Shown piece by piece: positions 1 to 11,545 of a stretch of DNA of 62,000 nucleotides. Source of the stretch: Branchiostoma floridae (taxonomy: Eukaryota > Chordata > Leptocardii > Amphioxiformes > Branchiostomatidae); the NCBI RefSeq assembly GCF_000003815.2, contig NC_049994.1, positions 2,467,502 through 2,529,501 of the forward strand. Direction: 5' to 3'. The notes beneath the pieces were generated by a model that was given only the letters and a program-made list of their open reading frames with translations, searched no databases and was not told the origin of the DNA. The translations under genes and the position numbers were made by a program. Each line of letters begins with the position of its first letter. Position 1 is the first letter of the stretch.

Positions 1-155
1 TACAAAAACATTTTATGCTGACTGAAGAGACCTTCTCTCTCAAACAAGAAGAGGTGCTGCCCACATCATTGCAATGCAAGGTATCTATATATATTCAAGT
101 AAACTAGGATTGGAAGCCTGGCCTACATGTATGTCAGGACATAGAGCTGTGGACA

Positions 156-885
156 GGTACACAGGTTTATAAGGTACAGGTTCGGATCTGAACATGTACC
201 TAAAAAGTTTGATCAACTACATGCAGGGCTCGAAATACCACCTGCATATGCAGGTTAGTGCAGGTAAAATTGGAGCTGTGCAGGTATTTCAAGTGTCTAC
301 CTGCACCTAACCTGCACTGGTCCATGTACTGTGGGTTTTACACATAAATGTCCTATAATGTAGCTGTGTATGGATTGTTACTAGCTGCATTAACTGTAAC
401 CACCTATAAATAATTAAGTATAAAAGAAAAATTGCAATGGTTTCTGAACACTTTTAGTATGATCCATACTTCCTAAATTCAGACTGGTGCAGGTAAAATT
501 TGTCTGGTGCTGGTAATTTTAAATGTTAGGTACTTTGTATGCAGAAAAAAGTATTTCGAGCCCTGATATGTAAATTATAAAAATAGCCAACTGACTGTTA
601 TGATAATGAACTGTCATCATTGTATGATTCTATGAATATTATCATACATTGTATTTGAGCTTCATAACAAAGTTTTCTTAATTTTCAATTGCAAGCTTAT
701 AACAAATGTCATCATTAATTTGGAATTGACTTATCTGTGGTCAATTTACACTTTATGTAAAACCCACTATTGATTTAGTTTGTTGTAGGTACAGGAACAG
801 GTCCGGACCAGTACCTAGACGATTTTACAGGTACAGTACAGACTACAGTACAGGTACAGATATTTAGGTCCACAGCCCTACAGGG
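156..885. repeat. Dispersed GTACAGGT-rich repeat
   Basis: Short runs of alternating ACAGGTAC/GTACCTGT-type words occur at about 156-200 and 775-880. They are separated by text that includes 'aagtttgatcaa'. The same words and the same 'agtttgatcaattatctgtaa' type of flank occur near 43830-44170, so this is a dispersed family and not chance sequence. No open reading frame of note lies here. The interval also contains an internal CAGGTA-rich stretch at 230-320 and 485-530. Confidence 0.4.
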
Positions 886-989
886 ATTATGACTGTTCTG
901 ACACTGCTTCAATATTCCTTCTTACCACATGCAATCATAGAATCAATCAACTTCAGTACATTGTGGTATCATACAAAAGTCAATTTTCC

Positions 990-1088
990 TAGCCTGGGTA
1001 CTATCCCTATTCTACCGGGGCTCCTTACACTCGCTACCCTAAAAAAGCCCCGCTAGAAAACGGATGGTACCCTGACTCAGTGAGGCTA
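990..1088. mobile_element. 99-bp TIR mini-element with 8-bp target duplication
   Basis: The interval begins TAGCCTGGGTACTATCC. Its other end reads, on the complementary strand, TAGCCT, then an extra CACTGAGTC-like stretch, then GGGTACCATCCG. AATTTTCC flanks it on both sides (982-989 and 1089-1096), as expected for an 8-bp target-site duplication. The inner halves are also complementary (CTAGCGGGGCT against CTACCGGGGCT). The termini resemble those of the 9.8-kb element at 46024-55852 (TAGCCTGAGTATCATCC), so I infer a non-autonomous relative. Confidence 0.7.
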
Positions 1089-1664
1089 AATTTTCCACCA
1101 TTTCAAAAAAAAAGTTTTCAACCATGATGTAAACCGTGCAAAGCAGCTGGAAACATGAGGTAAATTGAAAAAAAAAAAACACATTCTAAGTATATGCTAA
1201 TGTTACAGAATGCCAAAATCAATTCCACGGTAAAAGAAGATGTCAAATAACAAAAAAAATTCTATTGTTCTACATTCAATATGCTATATCTGGTCATTTG
1301 TCTAACCTTCCAGGGCAGTTAGATTTCATAATAAAGTTTTTTTGGCCAAACTGTTTAGTTGCACGCTCGCATCATTTTTGGGGTTCCCATAGGATGTAAT
1401 CCATATATCAACATGGCCTTAGTTCAGTTTCTAGAGGTGGCCTACACCAGCCTTGCATTGAGCAACACCATTAAAAAAAATATAAAATAGAAAGATGGAA
1501 GCAGTTATTGTGTACTAGTAGCACAATAAGTTACACTTTCAAACTGGTACTAGTAGACTTGTGTGGCACACTACTGTGCTACATTGCTTTGAACCTGAAT
1601 TTAACTCAATCGGATTCATATCATAATCTGAGAGGGATGTACATAACCACAGTTACATGTAGCC

Positions 1665-1735
1665 ATTGTAGGTACCCATTTCCACCTACTGGTAAGTGAC
1701 TGAAGTGATGTCAAGTGCCTTTCCCAAGAAATAAC
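1665..1735 (-). repeat. SINE tail fragment
   Basis: The words 'ggtacccatttccacctac' and 'aagtgcctttcccaag' match, in the same order, the body of the tRNA-derived SINE at 60130-60529. This appears to be a short fragment of that family. There is no promoter box, so it is only a relic. Confidence 0.35.
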
Positions 1736-1843
1736 TTGAAATAACTGGTGAATACATAGGATGCTGCATTCTTGAATTCATAAATGTATAAACAATGTCT
1801 CCAGAGCGTACGCAAGGTCGTTGCCCCATATACACTGCATATT

Positions 1844-1943
1844 NNNNNNNNNNNNNNNNNNNNNNNNNNNNNNNNNNNNNNNNNNNNNNNNNNNNNNNNN
1901 NNNNNNNNNNNNNNNNNNNNNNNNNNNNNNNNNNNNNNNNNNN
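1844..1943. other. Assembly gap (100 N)
   Basis: Exactly 100 consecutive N bases, which is a conventional scaffold-gap size and not a measured length. Any open frame drawn across it is artificial. Confidence 0.99.
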
Positions 1944-4043
1944 CTAGCGAGACATGTGTAGAGGTCTCTGTGTTACAAGTTACCATCTGTACAAGTTGGA
2001 AGTCAAACATTAAGTTATTTTCATCATCAACAACTAATATGCAGATAGAAAACGAAGGTGTGACATTCAACATTTCATTTTGTTTCATCGTACTTTCTTT
2101 TTTCTCCTTTGGCATGGCTGACTGTTTAATAAATAATTTAGCAAACTATCTCCCCTAAAAGACAGAATAAGACCAATAACTCCTGTCAGTTTTTCCTGCC
2201 CAGTGCAGCAAGAATTTTGTGCCAGTCCCTGATACTAGTACTAAGTACCCACCTAGCCAAGCATAATTGAAAGGGTACTAGTACTGATTTCAACTGCTCT
2301 GGCACTTGATTTTGGTAATGGCGCAGTCACATTCGTCGCAGGTCGTTGTACAAATTTTCAATGCCATAGAATTTTCAATGGAACAGTCAACAACCCATCC
2401 AGAGATCAAGGGATATTAAAATACAAAGTAGGTGAGGTGAGGTGAAAACTGTTATGCAGTCTATGATGGAAAAAACAGGATATTAGGATCTAGCAATCAT
2501 TCTAGGCATCCTTTTTGGTACCAAGATAGCAGCATTTTTCACAGCAATCCCTATCTATCCCTGACCTATCATGTGTCAAGACAGGAACATTTTGAGTGCA
2601 CAGTCAGCATCTTGTACTGTTGTAGTCTTGTTTTTGTTTCATAGAAATTCATAGATAGAGAACTAGGGAACATCAGCTACCGGTGTAATGACTAAGTGGG
2701 TACCCAGTGGACATTGAAACTAGCCCATCGCTTGCTGCCTTGTCCAGATACGAAATGTGTACGTGTAACACACAGTTAGAGCCACTCTCTAATTACAGAA
2801 ATCAAATTTTGTTCCTGTATCATCACAGTAGTGTTTCCCTTTGTATGTTTGTTACAATGCAGGGCTTTGCTGGAGAATCGCAGAATAAATCTTGCTGATT
2901 ACCAATTTGTGTGCACTTTGCTGGTGCAGAACCAACATCCCACCACAAGGCAAAACACTGTGATTATGAAAATAAACGATTTGAGGGTAACTTGTGCATT
3001 GTTTGGGAAATATTTACAAGTTTTACAAGGAGAGTTGCATTATATAGGGTCCCACTGTAGGCGGGCTGAACCTGCAGCTGGTACACAAAAATAGCAGACT
3101 TCACTTGTGATATGGAAGCTGGTTAGTTGCTATGGGGAGGATCATGTAACTGAATAAGCCGTATAAAAGGAGGATACTTAGTAGGTGAGGACCTGCCAAG
3201 GTAGCCTGCCCTATCTAGCCAGCCCATATTTTCCTGGAACCCCCTGTAAATCACTACTAGTCATATGCAAATACGGGAAAATATGGGAAAATATCTCGGT
3301 ATCTGGCTCACAGAGACAAGAAATATCTAAGACTTACTTGTTACTTGATAAGGTCTTCTTCTTTGAATGGCCTGCATCAAGGAGTCTACTAAATTGAACT
3401 GAATATTGAAGCATGCAATATGGACAGTCAATAAACAGTGATTATGCCTTACCGTATATCTGCCCCGATGGAACAAAGGAATATTTTAGCCATGCTCTGA
3501 ATACCGCCTTATACTTTACCTTTAGACTAAAGAGCCTTCTTTCCAGGGAAGTCCGTTCCACTGCCGACCGGATAATGCCAGGGATGGACGCCAGGCCAGG
3601 CAGGATACTCGCCAGCTGCAGGCAATCGCTACAAAACAGGCCGCCATTTTGTTTGAAGTGATCAGCTGGTCAGCTCTCCTCCCATCACGCAATGCGCGTC
3701 ACAGCGTTTCATTAGTGACCATTAGTCTAGCACCGACAAGCTTCGCTAATGATAGCGATCTGGAACACTGGATCGTAATCTATACCCGATACTATCGCCT
3801 AATGATTTCCCATTTTTAACGACAAGAAACGCTAATGACAACAGTATCGGGTGAAGTCAGATGCTTTAGATGGCAATTATCAGTGGCAAGGACAAAAGAG
3901 TGAATTGTCAATAAGTCTGAACAAAGACCAAACAACGTCTCTCTGGTGAAACTAGTATGTAAATGTGTCGTAGCAAAAAGGCGTGTCAGGAGCTACTATT
4001 GTCTCTGAAGGTGGCAGAGCGGTGTCTCCCATACTGAAGAGCT
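1944..4043. other. Non-coding interval, no gene recognised
   Basis: I see no credible coding exon here. Short open frames exist on both strands but lack recognisable domains, paralogues or splice context. A small inverted repeat (acccgatact at about 3783, agtatcgggt at about 3843) is the only notable structure. Confidence 0.6.
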
Positions 4044-4757
4044 TTAAGCCATGTGACCTGAAAAGATGGTTACGGTTGAGTCCAAAATGTTAGTCACCAC
4101 CAACTGCCCATCCGGTCCCACAGCGATACCCCCATGGGCATGTAATGTTCGCTACAGTACAGACAAACTCCCCACGGCTTGTGAACTTGTCTACCCTGTT
4201 GTTTTCACGGTTTGCCACGATAATGTGACCCGAGGGGCCAATAAGAATATCTCTTGGGGATTTTAATTGGCCCTCGCCGTGTCCAAAGTTTCCAAATTCA
4301 AATATCTTCTTTCCCAATTGACTGTAGAACTTAACACTTTGGTGGCCTGCCAGCAAGTTATTTCCTTTGTTGTTGCGCACGTCTATTGCAATGACGGGAT
4401 GGTGATAACTACTCTTGACTGTTACATCGAACTTCTCTATAGGCAGGCCGTCCCTTCGGTACTGTACAACACATGTACTTGATAAAACCCTATTCCCCAC
4501 TACCCACAGGTAGCCGGGTTTCACATCAATAGCAACACTGATAGGATACATTCTTCCATTTTCACCCGGCAGTTCCGTTGGGAAGAGGCGCAGATATGTC
4601 CCATTTATGCTGAAGACTTGGACCCGCTTGTTGATGTCATCAGTCACAAATATCTCATTATCAGCTGACACAGCCACTCCGTAGTTACCTCTAAATTTTC
4701 CAGGTTCTGTTCCTTTCCCACCAAAGGTGGTCTTCTGCATCTTTCTGTGAAGGTTTT
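4044..4757 (-). pseudogene. NHL-repeat beta-propeller exon, frameshifted near its end
   Basis: This terminal exon encodes NHL repeats. Visible units include GGKGTEPGKF, YGVAVSADNEIFVTDD, NKRVQVF, GEGQLKSPRDILIGPSGHIIVA and NNRVDKF, the six-bladed propeller pattern of TRIM2/3-like proteins. A clean acceptor (ttttttgcag) precedes codons beginning ENLHRK. Near the end the frame breaks in a run of five C on the plus strand (4129-4133). After the run, another frame continues with GIAVGPDGQLVVTN and then a stop at 4044. That second piece is plainly the next NHL unit, so a single-base indel separates them. It may be real decay or a homopolymer error. The upstream exons lie at 5.1-7.2 kb. Confidence 0.8.
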
Positions 4758-5144
4758 CTGCAAAAAAACGGAAAAAGAATTGTGTGTTCAATACATCGAC
4801 GTGTACGTGCAAAAGTTGGAGTTGGATGTCGGTAGTCAGTACATGACACGATCACTGCTAAGGGAAGGTTGAAGGGATACATGTATAGAGCTTGCTCAAC
4901 TTCCCTGTGCATATATAGAGAGAGCTTCCGTAATTCTTTCTCAAGACATTCTTCCCTGAGCAACGATATGTGAAGTTTCGTGCAAGGCTCACCTCGTTGT
5001 GACCTGCTAGAGACTGCCGGTGGTGTGGGCTAGCTATAGACCTGTACAATCCAGGGGAACAGGTAGCATCCAAAGTCCCAAAGTCGCTGCCGTTTTCTAT
5101 TTAATTATGTGCAAAACAAATTGTCTACCTGTCTCACCTTCAGG

Positions 5145-5492
5145 TTCAAGTTTCATCCAAGGCTCACCTTCAGGTTGTGCGCTATTGGAGACTGCCATTG
5201 TTGTGGGGCTAAATGTACTACCCATTGTAGCTGCCGGTTGCAGATAGCTTTCTGCAATAAATAATAAAATCAAATCCAGAATATTCAAGACAATAATCTT
5301 GTTTAGTGTCAAATATCTTCATGCATAGTGAAACAAACTCTCTCAAACTTAAACTCTTCAAGTGTACAGACTTATATAAACTTTAATGTTAGTCTTACCT
5401 CCATGCTGTGGACTGTTGGATACTGCAGGCGGCGTGGGATCACCATTGGGACCAGAGGTCAAGGTAGTATCCAAAGTCGCTGCCGGCTGTGG
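5145..5492 (-). CDS. Ser/Thr/Pro stalk mini-exons of the NHL gene
   Basis: At least two short related exons lie between the NHL exon and the repeat-rich N-terminal exon. One spans 5251-5168 (acceptor ttattgcag, donor GAAG/GTGAGC). It encodes a phase-1 module with PAATMGSTFSPTTMAVSNS and is 84 bp long. A second in-frame donor of the same form lies 30 bp further on (ends about 5138). The other ends at 5399 (donor GGAG/GTAAGA) and encodes PAATLDTTLTSG followed by PAVSNSPQHG; its acceptor is uncertain. A decayed third copy lies near 5000-5095. The composition suggests an extracellular O-glycosylated stalk. No transmembrane exon was found between here and 6100. Confidence 0.5.
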
Positions 5493-6099
5493 GTGGAGGG
5501 TTACCTTGTCATTACTTCATCCAGTAACAAAGCGTCTTACCAAAGCAATGGCGAATATTGACAGATGTGAGCCACTGTCAACTGTTGCGCGATCAAGCAT
5601 AATTGTCCTTGTTTCATCCTAATAACGTCCAAGCCAAGGCCAAAATTGAGTCAAACATATCTCAACAACTTGCTAACAAAGCAGCTAAAGCTGAAGGACG
5701 AAATTTTACCGCTGGTGTGCTGGTATCAATGAAGAACCAGAGAAAGACCCCGCCGGCGATGAACAACTGAGCACACCTGCTGACGTGTACATTCTAAAAA
5801 ATGCAAAATAGATATCGGAACATTCCATGTTCAATTAATTTTTGACTAAGTTTTAAGGCCGTTGTATAAAACTGCATTCTTATAAACAATCAACAAATTC
5901 GAAAGTATTATGACAAACAATTTCTCCACAAAGGTTGGACATTTAAGCTCAGTATAGCTTTACAAACAACACGCTCAGTGTAATAGATTACTTGATGTCA
6001 TATCTCATCACTTAACTGTAAGTCAAGCTCCGCCTTACATGCAAAATCATCGCGAATGGCTTTAAATATCATCATCGTCATCATATAGACCCATCTTAC

Positions 6100-7240
6100 C
6101 GCAAGCTGCAGGATGCTGAACGTTTGGCACGTACATCGGATTTTGATGAAGAACATTCGGTATATGTTGCCTTTCATCACTAACGAGATCAGGAGGATTT
6201 CCGTCATCGCTCGATGGGTTGGTCAAGACACCAGTGTTGATGCTACACGAGGCTGCTGGCACACAGTCGAGTGCCTCAATAGGAGGTTCGTCGTCAATCT
6301 TGTATCTAACAGAATTTTGTTGCATTGGGGTGACTATCATTGTTAGCTGGCTCGACGAGTTCTTCTTGGCATTTAACAGCATAGGGCTGGGCGACATCAC
6401 AGCTGTATGACTCGACGGCAGGTTTTCTGAAAGGTTTAAGACACCTAACAGCACATGGCTGGAGGCAGCAATTGTTGCCATTGTTTACTCCCTCAACGAC
6501 ACTTTCCTTATCATCGCCTTTCTGGCGTGTAACAGCACACGGTTGTGGGCAGGGGTTGCCATCGCTGTTATCAGACTTGAAGGTGGGTCCAGGGCTGACA
6601 ATTAGCTCTTTGGAGCATTGTAGGTACATCGGATTAGGGTTACCATCGTTTGGAGGAGTGTTCACAGTGCTTTTTGTGTACGCCAGGGTTCGGATTAACG
6701 TCCGCTGTGCTTTGTGTGTACATCGGGTTAGGGTTAACTTCGTTTGGAGGACGGTCCACGGTGGTTTGTGTGTACATTGGGTTACGATTAACGTCGTTTG
6801 GAGGACGGTCCACGGTGGTCTGTGCGTACATCGGGTTCGGATTCCTCGTTTCTGTGTGCGCGTGACTACCGTTTCTAATAAAATCTGAAGTATTAGAGTC
6901 ATTCTCGGATGTACCACACCATGCCATGTTCATTTTGGCATTGTGGCTACTGTTGGACGCTACTATTGTGGCTTCTGTTTTCGTCTCTTCAGAAGATTTC
7001 TTCACCTTAGTACTATCATTCTTGTATATATATATGCAATGTCGTACGTGTCAAATCATCAGGGCTGATATCGATGACTTGTCTGTTCTCAGCTGCAGCA
7101 TCGCTCTTGGTAGACAGTTGTTCATCAGGGATGTGGGGATAGATATCTTCGTCGGGTTGCCTGGTGAGACGTTCCACTGCTTCTGTGCCTAGTTTTGTTG
7201 TACTGTCGCATACGAAGTCTTTTCTGACGATATTTGACAT
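6100..7240 (-). pseudogene. N-terminal PYAV/NPMY repeat exon of the NHL gene, several frameshifts
   Basis: The exon opens with ATG at 7240 (MSNIVRKDFVCD) and includes DEDIYPHIPDEQL. It then has repeated NPNPMYTQTTVDRPPN units, QPCAV/QPYAV units and a final HQNPMYVPNVQHP, ending at a good donor (TTGCG/GTAAGA at 6100). I recognise this PYAV/NPMY style as typical of amphioxus TRIM/NHL-like proteins (recall, not searched). The meaningful peptide moves between all three frames. The changes fall at the TA repeat near 7025-7035, near 6686 (a unit reads NPNPG then shifts to YTKST), and near 6310-6330. Three shifts in one exon favour a pseudogene, although clustered assembly indels cannot be excluded. 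Confidence 0.65.
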
Positions 7241-8600
7241 TTTGTCGGAATTGCAGTCTTCGTTTATGGCTCAGATAGTTGACGATACTTACACATATGA
7301 AGTATCTTCCTGTAAATCAGAAAACCCCAGTCTTGTGGTCTCTTTGCAAACTTACTTAACGCCTCTTACTTTTACTTCACAGCTTATCACGAGCGCCGTA
7401 CACTTGAATCCCACAAGGCTACGTGCACTGTACAGTATGAGTTTCATCGCCCACTGAAAACAAAGCCCTATGTCGTCAACGGGTAGACAAAAACAATTCA
7501 TCATGTAGATGAAGCAGCCCACGAGTCATCTGATGCTACCAGACAAGTCATATCGGTGCTAAGATCTGAAGTACGTGTTGTCTCGGCTGTCCCGGTGTAG
7601 CTGACATGTTGCTCTTACAATCTTACTTATAGTTCTTTTAACGATTCATGATCTACTGATATGCTACAAATTCTTGAGCTTGTGTAGTCATTAGATTCCA
7701 TTTTTTGCGTGGAAGCACATGTTAGGGAGAACATTTAGTTAATGGAACATCGGCTGTCTGGATGCGATCTTGATAACATTCTTGATAGGAACAACGATAT
7801 ATGGGTTTGGAAATTTATTTATGGTCCTACAGAAGATTAGATACCTCTACTTAATGTGAACAAATTGCACCATCGTCATCAATTCGTTCATGAAGGGAAA
7901 AACAAAATGTGAATGCGAACTTGTTTTTTTTCTACTATGGATAAGAATAAATATTCTATGAATTTTCATCCTTTAAATTGGCATGAGACTCCCAAATTTG
8001 TTTCAACGTGACAGAATGTACATCTGTTAAGATAAACAGAACAGACATTTCGTACTTACAGTGAAGCTTCTGAAATCAAGAGTACAGCCTGAACTGATCA
8101 TGAGACTCACTTACGGCCGAGACATGATATGTGTAGGTGTCCAAAAAATATTGAATAAACAAATTGGGAATTGAGCATCGTGCTCTCAAAAGAGGGTACA
8201 TAACAATGGTCAAAATATTTCAGGATAGCTTTTAGATATTAGTTAGATAACGAACTTAGAAAGGCGGTTTCGTGCAGACAAATACAAAATATGTCTCTAT
8301 CAATTGAGATGTCTCATGGCATTTAGTCTCCCTCCTCTGGGAATGACTGAAGTAGACCAGCCGAAATTCTTCGTCTGTAGACGTAAGCTGAGGTTTGGGA
8401 GCTAGTTGGTAGAATGTACATATTCATGTATTGTTCAACTTAATGTAGACACCAACGTACTTTCAACGACTACATGATGTAGAACAAAATCGCGTGGCGA
8501 GCTTGTTTCTACGATTAGGGGATCAAGTTTTCTCACAGTTTTAGTAGTAGCAAGATTCTAATGATATACTGGAAGAAATCACAAGTTTAAGAGTCTCACG
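7241..8600. other. Non-coding interval upstream of the NHL gene
   Basis: No recognised domain, tRNA or clear repeat. The segment just above 7240 should contain the promoter or 5' UTR of the minus-strand NHL gene, but I see no element I can name. Confidence 0.5.
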
Positions 8601-8869
8601 ATAACTGCTAATAAGACCCCGGGCGCATATTAATATGTGCCATTATCGCACTTCTGGTCGAAAACAAATTTCCTACCATGAGTTTGTTTGTGTATATGTC
8701 AGATATTATGTCTTATAACTTCTAATACATTTTTACTGAGATTGGATTATTGTTGATTAATTTATCCTAGAAAGTCTATGCATAGTCCTGTGGGGGCAAA
8801 ACTGACCCCAGCATTGTTTGAAACAAACTTTTGAGACCACATTATGTTAACAACTTTTCTGCCATTATC

Positions 8870-9270
8870 ATCATGTTATATGACTCATGACGTCATCTAG
8901 CTAATGTCAGCAGCCATCTTACATTTTGACTAATAACGTCATCAAATTAGCATAAATTATGAATATTAAATCATTAAATTTACGTTGAATTTGATATGAT
9001 GTCATGAACAAGTGTGGTTTACCAAGATACCCATAATACGTGAATGTTTAAACCACAATTAGAAAATTTCGTAATAAATATTCCTGTCAGAATTCTGTTG
9101 CCATGGCGACAGGACAAATGATGAACTTACTTTGTCAATTGAAATGTGTATTATCAACTTTTTCTGAAAGGATACCAAGTTTACTGGCCCTAACAAAAGC
9201 CATTAAGGGGCTATGCGACATTGAAGTTGGTGAAGTCATGATATGAAAAACCTGCCCGGTCTGAAAAGCG
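8870..9270. repeat. Diverged copy of the TTAA-flanked repeat family
   Basis: The words 'aacgtcatcaaattagcataaattat', 'ctgtcagaattctgttgccatggcgac' and 'accaagttt...ggccctaac...gcgacattgaagttgg' occur in the same order as in the copies at 20580-20930 and 36830-37010. The terminal CCCTATCCAG sequence is not evident here, so this is an internal or decayed copy. Confidence 0.55.
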
Positions 9271-9363
9271 TTAGTGCAAATGTGGTCTTCATACTCTTTT
9301 GCATAAATTATGACAATGAGCTTGAATTATTATCACCTAATCATATACCCAAACAGCACCGTA

Positions 9364-9870
9364 GAGCCAACTGAACGCACTTTGAATGAATACAATTGGC
9401 TCACACCACCACAGGAAAAATCTTTAATAGCTATGGAGCCGCAACCGGTGCATTGGCCGAGTGGGTAGAGTGTTCGCCTTGCATTCAGTAGGTCGTGAGT
9501 TCAATCCCCGGCCGACTCATGCTAAATACTCTAAAAATGGTACATGCTGCTTTCTCTGCTTAGTACTCAGCACTAATGAGGAAGAGTATGGGAGTTAAAC
9601 ACACATCACTACCAGCGGACCAGCCCTCTGTTGTAGCGACTTGCACTAACGTGTGACCCAAGGGCTTCGAAGTGGAGATGGGCGCCATCCTGCACATCTG
9701 TAGATGCATGGGCAAACCTTTATGGAGCCGTCCTGGTTAACTTAAACATGCCTTGTAGAGCCAGCTCCACGCACTTTAAATGCATACAATTGGTTCAAGT
9801 CACAATCAGGAAAAATCTTAGTCGGCTATGGAGCCGCCCTAGTTAACCCAAACATCTCGGGGCGGGTTAT
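9364..9870 (+). repeat. Two copies of the GAGCCAGCTC...TACAATTGGTTC repeat flanking a SINE
   Basis: Two related segments (about 9364-9445 and 9755-9850) carry 'gcactttgaatgaatacaattggctca...caggaaaaatctt...ctatggagccgc'. They match the unit of the tandem array at 14446-15045. The SINE at 9448-9740 sits exactly between them. Confidence 0.6.
9448..9740 (+). mobile_element. tRNA-derived SINE
   Basis: The head contains an A-box-like TGGCCGAGTGG and a B-box GTTCAATCCCC spaced as in a tRNA gene. They are followed by a body with 'agtactcagcact', 'gaagagtatggg' and 'cacatcactaccagcggacc'. The RNA polymerase III boxes and the non-tRNA body indicate a SINE, not a functional tRNA. No coding capacity is expected. 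The 3' limit is approximate. Confidence 0.6.
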
Positions 9871-9910
9871 TAACCCTTATTTATATGCATAAGGTAATAT
9901 ATACCTCCTG

Positions 9911-11460
9911 TCATTCAAAATCTAGACATACGGACTGATCCATTCAGTAAGGAAGAGTATATTGCGGTCAAGGAAAGATTATCTCTTGGAAAATCTCCTG
10001 GGCCTGACGGGATTCCACCAGATGTTCTGAAACTGTGTGATTTTGATGACATTATGCTAGATTTCTGTAACAGATTGTTCTTATAAGGGGAGAAACCAGA
10101 GCTGTCGTCTACGGAGAACCTTGTTCCAATACCAAAATCTGGTGACCTAAGAGAATATTCTTACTACAGAGGCATAATGCTCACCAGTATCGCAGCAAAA
10201 AATCACTAACAAGATGATACTAAACCGTATCCAACCAATGATTGATAGGGTTCTGAGACCTAACCAAAATGGATTTCGCCCGGGGCGATCTACAACCTCG
10301 CACATACTAGCACTTCGGAGGCTGATCGAAGGGGTTTTGAACTACAACATGGAAGCAATTGACTTTCGTAAAGCTTTCGACAGCATACATAGAGGAAAAA
10401 TGAGGAACATTTTGAGAGCCTACGGTATTCCTAATGTATTGGTGGATGTTATAGACTTACTACATCAAAACACACGAGCAAGAGTACTTACCCCAGGTGG
10501 TGAAACCGAGCCTTTTGATATCACCGCAGGAGTGCTACAAGGTGACACTCTGGCACCCTACCTTTTCGCGATAGTTCTAGATCATGTTATGCGCCAGACC
10601 ATAGTTAACAAAGATGTAGAACTGGGCTTTGAGCTTGAGAGAAGAAAAAGCAAACGGCATCCTCCTGTCGTCTTAAATGACCTTGACTTCGCGGACGATA
10701 TAGCACTTTTAGCTGAAAAACTAGAACAGGCACAGCAACTACTATCCCGGCTGGAAAACGAAGCTGGAAAAGTTGGACTACATCTAAATGCTAAGAAAAC
10801 CAAAATGATGACCTTCAACGAGAAAACACCTGTCATCATTCGGTCCAAAAGTGGTGATATCGTAGAAGTGGTCAGAAACTTCAAATATCTTGGCTCAATG
10901 ATGCAGAGTTCAGAAACAGACTTAGAAGTCAGGAAAGCTCTTGCCTGGAAAAGTTGTCAAAAGATAAACAAGATATGGAAATCCAATCCTCCACGCAGGA
11001 TTAAAGTAAGGTTATTCATTGCCACCGTGGAATCTGTACTGTTATATGGCTCGGAAACGTGGACCTTAACCAAGTCACTCGAGAAAAGGTTAAATGGCTA
11101 TTACACCCGCATGTTACGCGTGTGCCTAAACGTTTCATGGCAACAAAAGCTCACGAACGAGCAACTGTACCAAGACATACCATCAGTCACCAAGAAAATA
11201 CAACAGCGCAGATTGAAACTGGCTGGGCATTGTGTTAGACACCCTGAAATCCCTGCACACCATCTTGTACTTTGGGAGCCTACTACTAAAGGAAAAAGAG
11301 GTAGGGGAAGACCCATGGTACCTACTTAGACAATCTACGTAGTGACACAAGTCTGCATGATACCAAAGAGCTACAAAGGGCCATGGAGGACCAAGTGCAT
11401 TGGATGAAGTTCTCTGGATTGGTTCGAGTGGGAGCTAAAACTTTACTAAGTAAGTAAGTA
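9911..11460 (+). mobile_element. 5'-truncated non-LTR retrotransposon (reverse transcriptase), broken
   Basis: The reverse transcriptase is recognised by NGFRPGRSTTSHILALRRL, MEAIDFRKAFDSIHR, AGVLQGDTLAPYLF, the catalytic FADDIALL, LGLHLN-like KVGLHLNAKKTK, FKYLGSMM and VLLYGSETW. Upstream, the same protein starts near 9911 (IRTDPFSKEEY, LGKSPGPDGIPPDVL) but has a stop near 10084. An extra A in the run before 10202 shifts the frame. At the C-terminal end another shift after GRGRPMVPT moves the continuation (LDNLRSDTSLHD) to a second frame. The 3' end is a short AAGT microsatellite (about 11446-11460), usual for CR1/L2-like and related LINEs. It is inactive. Confidence 0.9.
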
Positions 11461-11545
11461 AAGGTAACATGGAGATATAATTCAGGGCATGTGCTTGTTT
11501 TGAAAACATCAGAAAGCAGTGAGCTCTATACACAAGTAAGGAGTA

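Noticed and set aside
1711-2158. Open frames crossing the N gap on both strands
   Set aside because: The gap length is arbitrary and no motif exists on either side.
9448-9520. A functional tRNA gene
   Set aside because: A- and B-box-like sequences are present, but pairing of the acceptor stem is not convincing and a SINE body follows.
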